Origin: Anas platyrhynchos
Taxonomy: Eukaryota > Chordata > Aves > Anseriformes > Anatidae
Reading direction: 5' to 3'
Assembly: GCF_047663525.1 (NCBI RefSeq)
Contig: NC_092611.1
Coordinates: 3,757,001-3,821,000 of the forward strand
Length of the DNA: 64,000 bases
The position numbers were made by a program, and so were the translations under genes. How positions within the stretch are numbered: position 1 is the stretch's first letter; each line of letters opens with the position of its first letter. The notes beneath the pieces were generated by a model. It saw nothing but the letters and a program-made list of their open reading frames with translations. It ran no database searches and was not told the DNA's origin. Of the stretch, positions 1 through 50,610 are shown in pieces.

Positions 1-514
1 CTTCTGGCCTCATATTTCACCATATTACCCTTAAGAGGTCAAGAGGCCACAGCAGTAATTTGAGCAGGTTCTTTTTTTCGCTTCCTCTCCTGGCCCTGTG
101 CTCAGGCCACACAAAACTATCTCCTGGAGGCTGCCCATGTGGCTGAGGCTGGCTCTCCTCAGCCTCCTCAGCACCAGCCCTGGTGCAGGCACCCGCTGGG
201 ACGAGCACTTGGGGCCCAGATATTCCCACTTGGTATTTAGCCTGTTGGAAACAGATCAATATGGGCTCTCGACTGATTGATGCAAAGCTTAGACTGAGAT
301 AAAAGTGCTTTGGTCCAGATCCGATAAATGTGTGCGTGGAGTCAAGTGCTCTAGTGATCTTCTGAAAAGTGAAGTACAAAGCATGACTTATTTATTTTTT
401 CTGTTTCTCAGGTTTTGGGGATCTTGAGATAAAATAATAAAGCATTAGTTTTAGCAACCTTCTGCTATCTACCCAGTGTGAAATTTCACGTAAATAATGA
501 ATGTAAAAATTAGG

Positions 515-538
515 AAAAAAAAAAAAAAAAAAAAAAAA
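515..538. repeat. A24 homopolymer
   Basis: Twenty-four A in FLI1 intron 1. No target duplication or retrotransposed body is seen next to it. Confidence 0.95.
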
Positions 539-3132
539 GACATCTTCCCTACAAGAAGTTTTGCAAAATCATTTAACCTCAATTTTTAGCTGGTTTTATG
601 TGATCCCTGCTTTTGGTCTGGTTTTGCTAGTTGCGCCTATCTTATTCCTGCTTCGTTTCCTCCTAGCATGAGTTACTAAGTTGTGGTTTCCCATTTATTT
701 GAATTGTGAAGAAATGGTGCTGCACTCTAAGATTGCCAGGTTAAGCTCAGATGTAGTACTCCTGATGGAAAGTGAAAGGACTGTCAGAGCTGCAGAAGAG
801 AGCTTGCACTGTACTTTGTCTGGGTAGCTGGCCTGCTTTGTAGTTTTGAGCAAGCCTCCAGTGCAGAGTAAGTGCAAAATTATTGGAGTGTGAGATATCA
901 TCAAAATAATTAAATGAAAGCCAACACGCAGTGTTGTGGCCCTCCTTTATACAAAAAGAAAGCCTCAAATCTACACAAACTTTGACACAGTCTTAAGGGG
1001 ATGGTGCCGTCTCCCTAATCCTCAGTCCTGCTGCTGCAGCAGAGAAAGCCAGACTGCTTCTCCTCCCCGTCTCCTCCTCCGGGCAGGGATTACGGCATTT
1101 GGGTTACCACAACCCAAATGCCAGCAGCTCAACTGGAAAACAGTGTGAACAGAAGGGTTTGTCAGTCACCGTGCGATGCTGTACGTAGATACAGGAGGTC
1201 TAGGGTGACAGGCTGGGGCAGCAATGACTCTCAGCCTGCTCTTTGCATTCCAGCATGATGATGGGTCTCTGGTGCTGGCTGCAGCCCACAAATCCTCTGT
1301 TGCAGAGGCAGTCCTTAAACTGATTGCGAAGGGCACAAGATTGGATTGTGGTTGTTAGCAATAAAATGCTTATGATTATAATTTTCCAGGGGGAGTTATG
1401 GGAGTCCCTGCACCAATCCCATAATATCCTGTAAGGAAGGTGGAATAGCATGAGCAAATCTCAAGAAAAGTACACTGGAAGGATGTGGAATACAAAAAGC
1501 TGTAAAAATATATCTTTTTGGTTTGGTTAGGTGTGCTGTAAAGACTGGATATATTAGGGTGCAGGGTTGCTGTCCAGGCCTTGCTTTGAATTACCCCAAA
1601 GATTCCTGTTGGTGTCTCAGTAATGGCACTGGGTGAGGCTCAGTGCTCTGCAGAGCTTCAAGCACAAGCAGAGCAGGGCAACAGAGGACTGAAGGAGAAA
1701 CAGGCACAGACGGGGGAATACCTCACTAAAGGTTCTGCCAGAGATCGAGGGCAGAGATGAGAATAACACTCTGCCTTCCTGCCTCCTAATTCAATACCCA
1801 ATCCATTTGAATTTGCTGTCCCAAGATCAACCCAGACTCTGCTCCTTTGTAAATTTTATATTTGACTCATTTTCTTGTAAGTCTGATGTTATCTCTTCTT
1901 TGCTTGTTGAGACATTGGCAGCAGAAGTGCTGACTTGTAAAACTGCAGTGCCAAAATCATTTCTATTCAAGGAGTAGATCCTCTGTTAACCTCAAGCCGT
2001 GTGTAAGGCTTGTTACTCTTAGTACCTCTTATTTCGGTGCTTTGTGTCGCACATCTGGGCCCTGACGGATGGTTTCTCCGAGCTGGTGACATTCTCTTTA
2101 CAAAGATGTTTCAGGAGTGATTTTCCCACAGGACTATGACCAGTGAAGGTTTATTATTGCTAAAAATAAAAATAAAAAAGTAAGTAAGCCCTCTAATTCC
2201 TCTAAAGGTAGACGTAATCTTTCCATGCATAGCATGATGGTTCAGGTACTCAGCATTTTCTTCTCTTATAAGCCAGACATTGTGGAGGAGGATGAATCTT
2301 TGATCTTTAGCAATGCCTTTTAAATGTGGTTATGGCCAGAAAAGTGAATGTAAAGGGCTCAAAGTCAATATTCAGTGTAAATGCATTACACACACCTGGA
2401 AAGAGCTGTGATTGTAGACACTGGGTCATATCTGGGATGAAAACTCTGCCTGCTGTCACCTCACCAGCTCTTGTTTTCATGACCTTTCTCACAGAGCCAA
2501 AACCAGGGAGCCAGGAACATCAAGAGAGCTTTCCTTGCCAGTGAACTCTGGATAAGGTTAAAAACCTGAACTTTTAAGGGTCTTATCCAAAGCAAACCTC
2601 TGGAGGTTAGGGAGGGTGTCAGGATATCCTGGGGCTAGGTTGTTGTTAGTGCAGCCATGAGTGCAACAAAGGCTGTGTCAGTGACAGTGAGGAACCTCGG
2701 TAAATGGTGGTGATTCACCTTGCTTGTCTTCTTGGCACCCTTCCGCCTGGCTCTTGTCTGGGAGTATTTCTCTGGCCCCTTCTGTTTATGCAGAGTACAC
2801 TGCCCAAATGGCCTTCTCCATTCGTTTACTCAAGTGAAACCTTTCGCTGAAGCTGTCAGCCCTCCCCGCAGCGTGGCCAGGAGAGCAGACTGCCTTTCCT
2901 GCAGCACAGGGACAAAATCAAGGGGTACCTCACCTTGCTGAAGCACTCAGACCTGGCACTTGGCTCTATGTGGCTTGCCTAAAAAAAGAAAAACAGCGAA
3001 TTTGTCTTTGTACAACTATAAACTGTTATTAAAAATAGTTGTATCACATTTTCATGCCTAGGGGATCTGTAAGTGTGTGCCAGCTCTACGGAAAGTTGTT
3101 TCAGGGCCCATGGCAATCGAACTCATGGCGGT

Positions 3133-3147
3133 CCACCAGTGGGCTGC
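3133..3147 (+). promoter_or_regulatory. CTCF-like motif in FLI1 intron 1
   Basis: CCACCAGTGGGCTGC matches 13 of 15 positions of CCASYAGRKGGCRSY. It is a single site without other support. Confidence 0.3.
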
Positions 3148-4460
3148 CTCGAGAAGGCTGGGGCCGTGCTTTGCGGGGACTTGGACTTGCCTATCCCTGT
3201 GCTGTGAGCTGCTGTAGACGGGACTTGCCACATTTATGCCAGGAATGTGATTAAAAACTGGAAAAACTGAAGCCAGCCTATTCCCAGAGGCAATATAATG
3301 TAACATATATGCCAGAGCAATACACACAAGACCCCTGTCTCAGACTGAGTCTGGCCAGCTCAAGGACACAGCCCAGGAGGCGACAGCATGGGGGGAACTC
3401 TGGTGAGCTGTGGCCTGCCTGCTTAGGTTATGTTAGCAGCTTTAACGCCTTGCCCTGTTTTCTCAGTTGCCCGTCGCCAAACGCTAAGTAACTCTAGATT
3501 CTGGTGGGACAGATATTTGCCCTCTGGTATGCAGTGAACTGTTGATCTCTTCCTCAGCTAGAACTGAAGCCAAACACTTCCTGACCAGGTTAGGTCCTCC
3601 AAAACACAGTCTTGTCAAGCAGGGCCTATGGTAGTGAGTATCAGGAAGGCCGTACGCATTCTCCATCTGGGTCAGTAGCCTGAAATCCTGCAGGGCCAGC
3701 CAAGCCCTGTCCTCTTCTAAAAGAGCAAAGGGAGTCCTAGACAGTCCTCACTGCTAGGATGGGATCGGATCTCAGTGGGCCCTGCCCTCTGACCCTGCAA
3801 GCTGCAGACTCCGTGTTGCTTGCTGCCCCTTGGGGTTGCTGTCACGCTGTAGGTGTGCACATCGCGGCGAAGCTGGTTGCAGCAGGGGTTGGCACCGTGC
3901 CACTCGACTTCCCTCCCATGCAGTCAGCAATGCTGGTTTGCTGTTTGCACGCACAACCCGATCGTGGGCAGGTGTTACAAGCTGCTATCGCTGCCTGATC
4001 TGCAGAAGCTCGGTGTGTCTTCAGTTCCCTCGGAGACTTGAGTCTGTAGCTTCTGTGGCTGGAACTAACTCAGGGTTTTAGCTCGAACAATTCCTGGTTC
4101 AGTAACTGCTTGGTCCTGCCATGGTGGCAGTCATCACATTTTTATTTATTTTCCTGCGTGCAACAGAGTTTTAAAGACTGTACATTTTGCAGTCTTTGGG
4201 CATTTGAGCAGCAAAGTGCAGAGTTTCTCCATGCAGCTGCTGCCTGCCCATAAGGCTCTCATTCTTCTGGTTAACTCCAGTTGCTGCTGCAGGCAGGGCC
4301 CAGCAGCCAGTGGTCTTTGAAGGGAGATCCTTATCTGAGGAGGCAGACTCCTTCTGATGGCCAAGCATAGTGTGTACTTGCCTGTTGTTAGCTTAGTGTA
4401 TTGCAGAGATAGTTGTACTTGGATGCTGACTTAGTAATTGATCCTAGTCTGGGGCTGCTC

Positions 4461-4500
4461 TTTGGTGGTGTTTTGTTGTTGTTGTTTTGTTTGTTTGTTT
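4461..4500. repeat. TTG/TTTG microsatellite
   Basis: GTTGTTGTTGTT passes into TTTGTTTGTTTG and ends in a G6 run at 4502. Confidence 0.85.
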
Positions 4501-6275
4501 TGGGGGGCAGCAGGTAGCCATAAAGATCTCAGCTTTCCTATTATTTCTGTCAGAACCTATCTTCAGAAGAAAAATGCCTGTAGGCAGAAAGAGCATTTTC
4601 CCAGATATTATTTCCCTTAAAAAGAGCTTTGTGTATGTTTTTAAACTGTAAATCTCCAAAAGCAAAAGCAAACGTTTTCAAAGCATATTTGGTGAATTCA
4701 CAGCGCTACTCACAGTTTCCCTGCCTCTCACCGATGTGATCAGCCCTGACCTGAGGCACGCAGCTAGGGAGCTGTACGGCAGCCCAGCACCCTGGGTGTT
4801 TGGGGTTTGCCTACCACCTCATGCCATTATACAGGAAACCTCGCATTCTCTGTACTGAGAGGAAGCAGAGGCTTACAGAAGATGTGTCATTTAGGAACCC
4901 CTGTCTGACATGCTGACTTCAGTAAATCGGAGAAGCATCAGTGCTGTATCCTTACCTCTGAAGAGAAGGCCTGCTCAGTTTTAAGAGCTGTCACCAGGGG
5001 GTATTGTGTTCTTACACCTTTCTGTGCAGCAAAGTTGCTATCCTGGGGATATTCTCAGTCTCTTGAAGGAGTTTCTGACAGAAGGCTGTGATCACAGAGA
5101 TTGCACCATAAGGAAATTCTTCCAAAGGGCATCTTTCACTCCCTGATTTACTCTAATTAAAAAAGAAAATGAGAATGGGCAGTTAGGGAAGGTGCCCTTC
5201 TATATCCACCAGGAAAGAACTACTGCATAAGATGAATGCAGCGTGAGCTCCTTGCAATGAGCAGCGGTAGGCAGCCTGTGGTAAAACTTCTCATTTTTGG
5301 TATTTGAAGGCTGAAGGAATCACCGCTCATCAGTGTGAGAGGTTGCTTACAAAGTATTCATAGCACACACTGTGACTTCAGCAGGACTTACACACATTTG
5401 AGGGTTGCCCTGAATTCAAGATTAGTCAGGCCCACTTAAACTCTAGGCTGCTCAGGCTTGTTTGGTTTTGTTATGTGATCTGATCTGAGGTCTGAGATAG
5501 AAAAGTGCTGATAGCTGTAGATGCAGAGCACCGACTTGACTCTTTCTAAGTGCGTTTATTTCAGGCTGAGAGGGATTCTCATATTTAGCCACTAGACACT
5601 AGCTTTTGACATTTTTGGTGATGATATCATGTGCCTTGTAACATGATTTTCACTTAGATTCTCATGTAATTGACGGATTCCAGCAGCTGCACGGTTCTAA
5701 TTTTTTACAATTTCTGTTTCCCTCCCTGGCTGTGGCAAAAGTGTGCAAAACTAACCTCAGAAATGACTGCTGGGGGGAGGAAGAGAGAGGGCAACAATTC
5801 ATTATTTTTAAAAGCTCACAATTTGGACTGTATTCTGTGAGTTTTGGGCACCAAGGGTTTAGCAACAGATCAGCTTTGAAAGCAAAGGCAGTGTCTGTGT
5901 GTGCGCTGGTAACCCACGGCTGCACACACAGCCATGTTACAGGTCTTCTGAATGCACAATCCACAGAGTAGGTGAGTCTGTTGCTGTCTTTGTTTCGGAG
6001 GTCTGCTCCATTAACTCACATTAAAGTACTGTGTACTTTTAGTCTGGGAGGTTCCTCGTTCAGTTTCTGGCCTGCCAGCCATAATGGCAGCTGTGTTATG
6101 TGCGGTTAGCTTAGCTCCATAAAGAACTTGCAGACCCTGTCAGATGCACTTTGAATACGGCAGGGCTGTGCCAAAGCCTTTATGAGCCTGGCGTGCTTGA
6201 TTTAGAAAAGCCAAGTGCATCAATGCAAGGGAGTTGAGAGTCAAAACTTTTTGTCAACATTTTGAGTTTCAGCAG

Positions 6276-6309
<34 letters not shown>
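6276..6309. repeat. A34 homopolymer, longest in the window
   Basis: Thirty-four A, 660 bp before FLI1 exon 2. Its length is likely variable between individuals and error-prone in assemblies. Confidence 0.97.
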
Positions 6310-6313
<4 letters not shown>

Positions 6314-6820
6314 GACAATTTCCTGTTTTTAAGCATTTCTAGAAATCCAGTTTGGTAACTCACTGGTCCTTCATCTCCCACAAAATAAACAAAAAGTGTA
6401 AAGTAATGCATTTTTTATCCCACCACTAACACCCATAACTCTGACCTGTACTGACTGCTTCTCCTTCATGAGTAACCTCAAATATAAATACCACACAACA
6501 CCCTTTGAAAGAAGATGTATAGAAATAATATGCACCTTCAAGTGACACTCCAGAAATGTTATACAGCACATATCTCTTTGGTTGTTTTTGGACCAGCAAG
6601 TGCAGACAGGTGGGCAGGTAACTATATAAGATCACAGATGAAGCTGCTTCTCAGAGACTGTTTACAGCATGCAGTGAGAACGGTGTGGTTCCCATCAGCC
6701 ACCTTTGCTGTTTGCAGAAGTCAGATTAACCTTAACTCTTGCCCCACCCAGAGCAACATAGCAGCTAGCAAAAGAACCCACTGGTTTTGCATACGGGTTG
6801 ATGGACCCCAAAGAATCTGA

Positions 6821-43890
<37,070 letters not shown>

Positions 43891-44425
43891 ATGCTTTTAT
43901 CTTCAAGTGGCCTTAATCAGTCTCATTGGACTTCTTCTTTACTTCTGGTATTTTTATGTTTTTGGGGGGGACCCTTAATGGATAATTGTGGCGTTTCTCG
44001 GGCAAGAATTAAAACTGGATATTGGTTATTCCTGGATCAACCCTTTTACTTTTGTAACTTTGCCTCTTGTGTCTTGAACTGAGAGATGGATGCTTCTTTG
44101 GGCCAGTACTCTGCATTTTCTTTTTTATTTTTATTTTTTAATGCTTATGTCCTCTGTAGGAATTGACTATGAAGATTGTTCACCTTACCTGGAATGATTA
44201 TTAGCTTTTCAGTGAGAGAAATTTTTAAGAATTCAAAGGAGGTTGACAAGACATAGACCCAACTGTGGGTCTTAGGAAAAGATGACTACATTTTTTTTTT
44301 TCTCACTTTGAAGAGGGTAGGCAATTTGACCATAAAGTCACGAGGACCTTGGGCTGCAGGGGACCACAACTGGAATCTTAGCTTTAAGGCAGATGAGGAT
44401 TTTCACCCAACTGGAAATTTAGAAA

Positions 44426-44461
44426 ATATATATATTCATATATATATATGTACATGTATAT
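44426..44461. repeat. AT/TATATG microsatellite in FLI1 3' UTR
   Basis: An alternating ATATAT run broken by TTC and GTACATG. Probably length-variable. Confidence 0.8.
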
Positions 44462-44944
44462 TTTAAGAAGTAAAGGGCATTGAAGGAACTTTTCTAGGCT
44501 GTACAACTTCAGTAGACTGTGTATTAACTCCAGAAACATCAGAAACCAGAACAAAAAGTAACCTAATATCAAGCACAGACATTCTTTGAAAGCAAAAGTG
44601 AAGTAAAATAAATGACAGCAGGCCCTTGAGCTCTGCCAGAGTCTTAGGGATCGCTAAATGCTACCGATTCGCGAACGCTGTGCGTTTGTCAGACCGTCAT
44701 TCAAAGGGTCAACAAATCAGAAGGCAAATTACTGTATAAATTATGCAGATTTATTTTTCCCTATATCTCACAGTTTTAAAAGAGAGATTAAATAAAACGA
44801 GTTGACCTCGGTCACAAATGCAGGTTTGTTTTTTACTATCAGCTCAGTTGTTTGTGGGTTGTTTTTGTTTGTGTTTTTAATGTAATTTGTACATCTTTTC
44901 AATCTGTACATTTGGGCTGTAGCTTTGTACTTTTTTGCTAAAAA

Positions 44945-44950
44945 AATAAA
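44945..44950 (+). terminator. FLI1: Possible proximal poly(A) signal, FLI1
   Basis: AATAAA within an A-rich context about 1.05 kb after the stop. It could give a shorter 3' UTR. The flanks are A-rich and lack a clear GT-rich downstream element, so use is uncertain. Confidence 0.35.
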
Positions 44951-45920
44951 AAAATAAGACATGAGTAATGTATCTGTTGGAGATAGTCTTGGTCCTGCAA
45001 TTGGATCCATAATTGACTCCCAAATTAGCCAGAACCTTCCAGATTTCCTGGGTTTGTCTAGAGTAGATTTTTTTTCTTGTATTAGCCCGTCATAGTTGTT
45101 TGCAAATTAACTCAATTTAGCTAACATGTTTCTATTGAAGCTGATTGAAAACATACATTGACATTTTAAAGTGACCTATTTCAATATTGTGATTATTTTT
45201 CACCAAAATCTGGAACTTTGGAAACATTTTAACCACTTCACAGGGAAAATTATCAAATACTTCTCACAACATCTTTTGAAGACTTTGCTATGGGTTTTCG
45301 TTTAAATGCTAAACATTTGAAAATTCTCAGCCATCTCTAAGTTTGCACGTGCTAATTTGATGATCCACAAATGGTGGTTTGGTGCCATAAACAGAAGGGT
45401 AAACCACAATCATTCGTGTTTTAGAACAGATGTCTATCATGGGTTAGACTTACATCTACAACCTATTAGCTAACTTGTATTAACTGGCAGCCAATTAACA
45501 GGATCACAAATATCTAATCTAGACATAACCTCTGGGACTCTGTGTGGGTGCAAGATTTGGTCCATGTGCATCCGATTGCAGGATGAGAGCCTGAAACCAG
45601 AACATTATAGTCTGCTCATAACTTTAAACAGAAGCACTGATGCCATTATTTAACAAAAAAGAAAAATAAGATCAAGCTAATCAGTTTAGGTCTTAGTGCT
45701 TTTGGGTTGTTTATAAGTAACATTACTGCAATAATCACAAAATTTAAGTATGAAGAAATTACCCATGAAAATGGGGCTTTTGCTACTATATATATGCAAT
45801 GTACTTTTTGGATATTAAAATATATATAATTTTGCAAGTAATCTTGGTGTTTTTTAAAACTGTATTAAGTGTTACAATGAAACTGTTGTATGAAGAAGAT
45901 GATGTAAAAAAATGTGACAA

Positions 45921-45926
45921 AATAAA
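45921..45926 (+). terminator. FLI1: Distal poly(A) signal, FLI1
   Basis: AATAAA followed directly by TGGTGGTTTTCTTCTCT, a GT/T-rich downstream element. The combination and the position about 2 kb after the stop make this the likely main FLI1 cleavage site. Confidence 0.7.
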
Positions 45927-46202
45927 TGGTGGTTTTCTTCTCTAAGACATCATATTGTCCCACTCTCTCCCTCCCCTCTCATGCCTGCTGAAAGAGCATG
46001 AACTTGCATCTAAATTAAATTCAACTAAAAGGAAAACAACAAATCTCTGTAGTAGTAGCAATCATCATCCTTATCACTGTAAAATAATATCAAATTCTTA
46101 TTCCAGAAAATTTGTGCCTCTGGAGCCAGCGTTTATTAGACCTAATTTAGGTATTGAAGTGTCTCAATCAGAAACCTAGGCTCCATCTTTTGTCCATGTG
46201 GG

Positions 46203-46226
46203 GAGAGAGAGAGAGAGAGAGAGAGA
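46203..46226. repeat. (GA)n microsatellite
   Basis: About twelve GA dinucleotides in an otherwise unremarkable intergenic stretch. Confidence 0.95.
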
Positions 46227-47428
46227 ATGAGAGCATGATAGAGTAGCTGGAGCTCAAGGAGGCGAAGTGTCTTGCATGAGGACAGTGGCAGAGCTGTGAG
46301 CAGGCCCTTGCCCCATGCCCCAGCAACTGGGTCACAGCCCTGTGCCGAGTGCTGGAACATGCAGCCTCCCTGCAAGCACCACAACTGACCTAATAGACAT
46401 CTCCGACTGTTCACTCTTTTAGGGTACTCAACCAGCAGTTGGCAGAATGTATATGTGCAATGCTGTGTGTATTACCAGCCTGTCTGTCTGCTCATGTTTC
46501 TCACCTATCCCCAAACCCCAGGGAAACACAGTGCTCCAAAGCATTCCTGAGGTGGAGTAAGAGTCTGCAAAAACAAGCACCGCCAAGGAATCTTCTGATT
46601 GTGTATAAAGGTCAGGCAAAGGCACTTCCTGTATTTTTTCAGACACACGGTGGTCCTGAGAGATAGCTTGATCTTTCTGCAGATTTGATAAACCCTTAGA
46701 AATACATAACTGCACAAGTACACCATTTCCTTCCTCCACACACAACCTTTTGTTGCTAAGTTTCTAGTACAATAGCTTTCACCGGTTTAATTAGCAAGCC
46801 TGGGCTATGAAAAAGAGTTATGTTAAATACTGTGTTCAACCACCACAGAGCTGTTCCTTTTGTGTATTCAGCCACAGTTGTTCAATTTAGCCATAAAAGT
46901 GAGTGTTTTTTTGCATGTCTCTATTGTTTTTCGCTTCAGCGTGATCTGGATTCATTCTGGCTATGCATCATCAATAGAAGTATCACGTATTTTCTTCTCA
47001 CACAATACGCCTGCCCGGTTGTCTGCTATAGGAAAATTTGAAGACTGAGATTGCTCAAAAATGCCTAGAGGCAGAATCTGAAGGTTATCAGAGCAAGAAG
47101 ATGTCTTTGACAGCAAAATCTGGCCAGGAGCATCCTTGGTGGAAAACCAAAACAGAACAAAACAAAGCAAAATAAAAACAACAACAAAACACCTCTTTTG
47201 AAAACAACCAACAATTTGAGAAGCATCTGTTTCTGGCTGTCCATCTGGCAGCATCTCAGAGGAGCTTGGCTTAAGATGGAAGGTGATCAACAGCATCCAC
47301 CACAGCTCAGGTCCCTTGAGTCTCTTTTCATCCCTCCTTTCAGGGTACATGCTGATACTAATCTTTTCTAGTATTTGCTAATATTTAGCGTTAGACAGAG
47401 TTTGCAGCCCACTTCAGGCTGCATTCTC

Positions 47429-47431
<3 letters not shown>

Positions 47432-47466
<35 letters not shown>

Positions 47467-47473
47467 AGAGAGA
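47432..47473. repeat. A32 tract followed by (AG)n
   Basis: Thirty-two consecutive A followed by GAGAGAGAG and a further GA-rich stretch. The purine-only strand suggests slippage-prone sequence. Confidence 0.95.
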
Positions 47474-50439
47474 TAAAGAGATCGTAGAGTAGAGAGATCT
47501 CACACCAGAGTGCTAGACAACCTCAGACTGGTGGGGCACTTCCCAGGCACGTTTTAGCATTTTCATAAGATCTTAATAGTTTGCATTCCTCAGGTGAAGA
47601 ACAAGTGATAGATAACGCATAAAGTGGAGCAGCCCATCGGTACCCCCAGAAGCAGGCTAACTTTGCAATGCTGGAAGCCCTAGGGATGATAATGGGGGAT
47701 GTCCCCTCCCAACACAAGTTTCTGGGACAAACTGAGAGAAAATAAACAAGGAATGTGATGGTACTAAAGCTACTTCTTGCTTTTCCCAGGAGGACAAGGC
47801 AGATGGAATTCAAGTATTTCAAGCTTAAATCAGAAAGTTTACAAAACAGATGGTTGGAATCATGTGATTGTGAGCCATGAGGCAACTGGAATAGCAGAAA
47901 ATCATCTCTACATTGAAGTTCAGAACTCAGACCTCACCAGGAAGCCCTGCTCCCATTGAAATGAGTGGTAATTTAGCTATTATTTTCTAGGGGTGTAGTG
48001 TTCACCCAGTACTTCTGTTCTGCTCCCCAAGTTCAAACATTTAATAGGATCTAGCTTAAATATGCAAAACTAGAATTAGCTTTATATGTCACCGTCTCTA
48101 AGTGTTGCAGCTTATAAAGTAGAAGCTGTGATGGCCTCACAGTCTCAGAGCTCCTTTGGCTGGGTTCTATCCCACAGGTTTTTATATTTGAGATGTACCT
48201 GCCTCAGTGTCTGCATATCAGAGGAACCTGGAAGGGGAGAACAAAAAGTTATTCTTACTGCTTAATTACAGATATCAGGTTTAGAACCTGCTTTCAGTTG
48301 TATTTTGGAGAAGCCTTTTTGTTCCCACTCAATCACTCCTTAGTCCAGAGGATGAAGACCCTTCCTTAAGCACTTGTTTGATGCTTTGAGTTAGGAGATG
48401 CCAAAATCTTCCTGTGTCAAGCATCTGAGATGCTATCTACTATGCTCATAGGCCAGCTGTGAATGAGAATAAAGGCCCACAGAAGCCATCGTCTATACAC
48501 ACACGTGGCAGACTTTCCTTGGAAGCACCTGGCATTATCTGAAACTGCTTACTGATTTCCTACACCTAAGAATTATATTTGAACCCTGAAGGTCAATTTC
48601 TAAACAACCGTGGGTTTCTAACAGGCATCTTTGCAATGGAGAGGGATTTCCCCATTCTAAGACGTTCCCTTTAGTAAAGAGGAAGTGTTTATATAAATTA
48701 TTTATATGTATGTATTATTCATATATATATTACAGTATGAAAATTGTTGTCATTAGGAAAGGAAGGATTTGTCATTCTTCTGCCCAGCAAGCGTCTCTGA
48801 TTTCCAGTCTTAATGAGACATTAACTACATGGGAAATCTGCTATAACTTCTGTTGGTGCAAATATTTAATAGGAAGCTGGACTTATCTGATAATATTTCA
48901 TACACGTTCTTAATGTTCACAGTGACAGTAAATGACTATGCCTGAAGCTTTGTATTAAAAGCACTGATGAACCCAGCTGCTGTTTCCCACCCCTACTATC
49001 CCAAGCAAAGAGCCATTGGTCTGCAGATTCTGGGTTAAATGAGCCAGCTTCACTTTATTATACTATTACAATAACAGATTTTTACAAGCTGCCTTGTTAT
49101 GCTGATATAGTATTTTTAATGACATCTGTGAAATTAGTTTGTTAGACTTCAGCCCGCTTCCTAACAATGTAGGTTCTCCCACATCAAACTGAGTGTTGCT
49201 GCATTTGGTGCTAATTAGAGCTGTAGTCTAGAGGCACATCTGAGACTGTGGTTTATAAATTCACTTCAAAGACCTTATTTGTATACTTTTGCACAATACC
49301 TAGCATAACTTATATATTATGATTTTCATCTGTAAAAGCAGAACTTGCAAATAAAGCTCAAGCTTTTCTAACATATTAGAAAAGAAATGAGACTAAGGTC
49401 ACACAAAGAACTAATTTAACCTACATATTAATATTTTCATCTGTAGAAGTAGAAATCCATGCACATAAAATTCACACTTTTCTGTCAGATAAGGAACATC
49501 TCAGAGATTTGACAAAATTCTACTCTTCAGGCTCCTAGATTAGCAAACAGACCCCAATATTAAACCTACTATAAAGAATCTCAGGTAAGAAGGAAAGGCA
49601 ACTTTCTGAGGCCACCATAACATCCCTCATCAGCTCTTCACCTCGCATTCATCAGCAGCAGGGAAGGAGCTGCCCCCACCAAGGCCTCGGGTGAGCAGGT
49701 GTGTCAGTGAGGGCCAGGTGTGCTTGCAGCTGAGCAGCCACTTCAACCAGTATGAATGGCCACAGCAAACACACCAGGGCAAGTGTTCTTGGTGAGGGGA
49801 CTTACCTGCTCCTTATCCCCATAGCTAGGGAGCAGGCCAAAAAGGAGCTGTGTTTCTTACATTTGGTTGTTAACTGCTAAAGGAGAAGGAGCACAGGGAC
49901 TCTGGCAGTTCGATGCACAGCTACTTCAACACAAGAGGTTTCTTCTTCCTTTCCAGGAACTGCTGCAAACTTGTTATTTGCTTTGGCTTTTTGTTAGCTT
50001 TCTGTCTCCTGGAGCTGGACCTACTTTACCACCCTCCCTGCTGCTGCAAAGCCCTGTGCACCAGAGCCAAGGAGCCCACGCAGCAGCCCTGGGTGCTGAG
50101 CCCCACTGGGAGGGCGGTACTGCCCAGCCCTGGAGTGCCAGCTCTGGGGTCCTGGTGCCCCCACACAGGGGTGGCAGCTGGTGCTGGAAATAACCCAGCC
50201 CCTGCTTGGGTTTTGGGGGCCAACATACCACAGCCATGAGCTAAAACAGACTGGAGGGTGTTTCTGTTTCAGGCAGCTGTTCCTCGTGGAGGGGTTGAAC
50301 CTTAAAGCTCTTGTGCCTCAAGTCTGGGGCCACCACAAAACCCACAGGCTCCGCAAACACTGGGGTATCAGCACCACGAGCCTGGTGAGGATAATTTGGG
50401 GTGCTGGGACCTGCCTTAAGCCACCCCAAACCCTGGCGG

Positions 50440-50454
50440 AGTGTAGGGGGCACT
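50440..50454 (+). promoter_or_regulatory. CTCF-like motif
   Basis: AGTGTAGGGGGCACT matches 12 of 15 positions of the CTCF core CCASYAGRKGGCRSY; the mismatches are the first three bases. It has the same orientation as the better site 171 bp downstream. Confidence 0.4.
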
Positions 50455-50610
50455 GAGGGACCAGTCAATGGATGCTCATCTCCCAAGTGAAGGGGAGATG
50501 AGCCCCAAACTGCCCAGTGTGGTGGGTGGTGGCTACCCCCTTCCAACGAGCCTGTCCCACAGCCCCAGCTGCTTGTGCCTGCTCCCCTCTGGGCAAGGGG
50601 CATGTGGTGG

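Larger units (their letters stand above)
43891..45945 (+). other. FLI1: FLI1 3' UTR
   Basis: About 2 kb, AT-rich, from the stop codon to the canonical poly(A) signal at 45921-45926. It contains earlier AATAAA hexamers (44608-44613, 44791-44796, 44945-44950), an AT dinucleotide repeat (44426-44461) and an unusual CpG-dense patch (about 44650-44697). The end near 45945 is inferred from signal spacing, not observed. Confidence 0.75.
45946..49620. other. Intergenic, FLI1 side; no gene seen
   Basis: AT-rich sequence with a GA repeat (46203-46226) and an A-tract/AG block (47432-47473). Open frames are short or antisense with no recognised similarity. No mobile element recognised. Confidence 0.7.

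Noticed and set aside
6276..6309. A tract as the tail of a processed pseudogene or SINE
   Set aside because: The sequence upstream shows no gene-like or SINE body, and no target-site duplication was seen.
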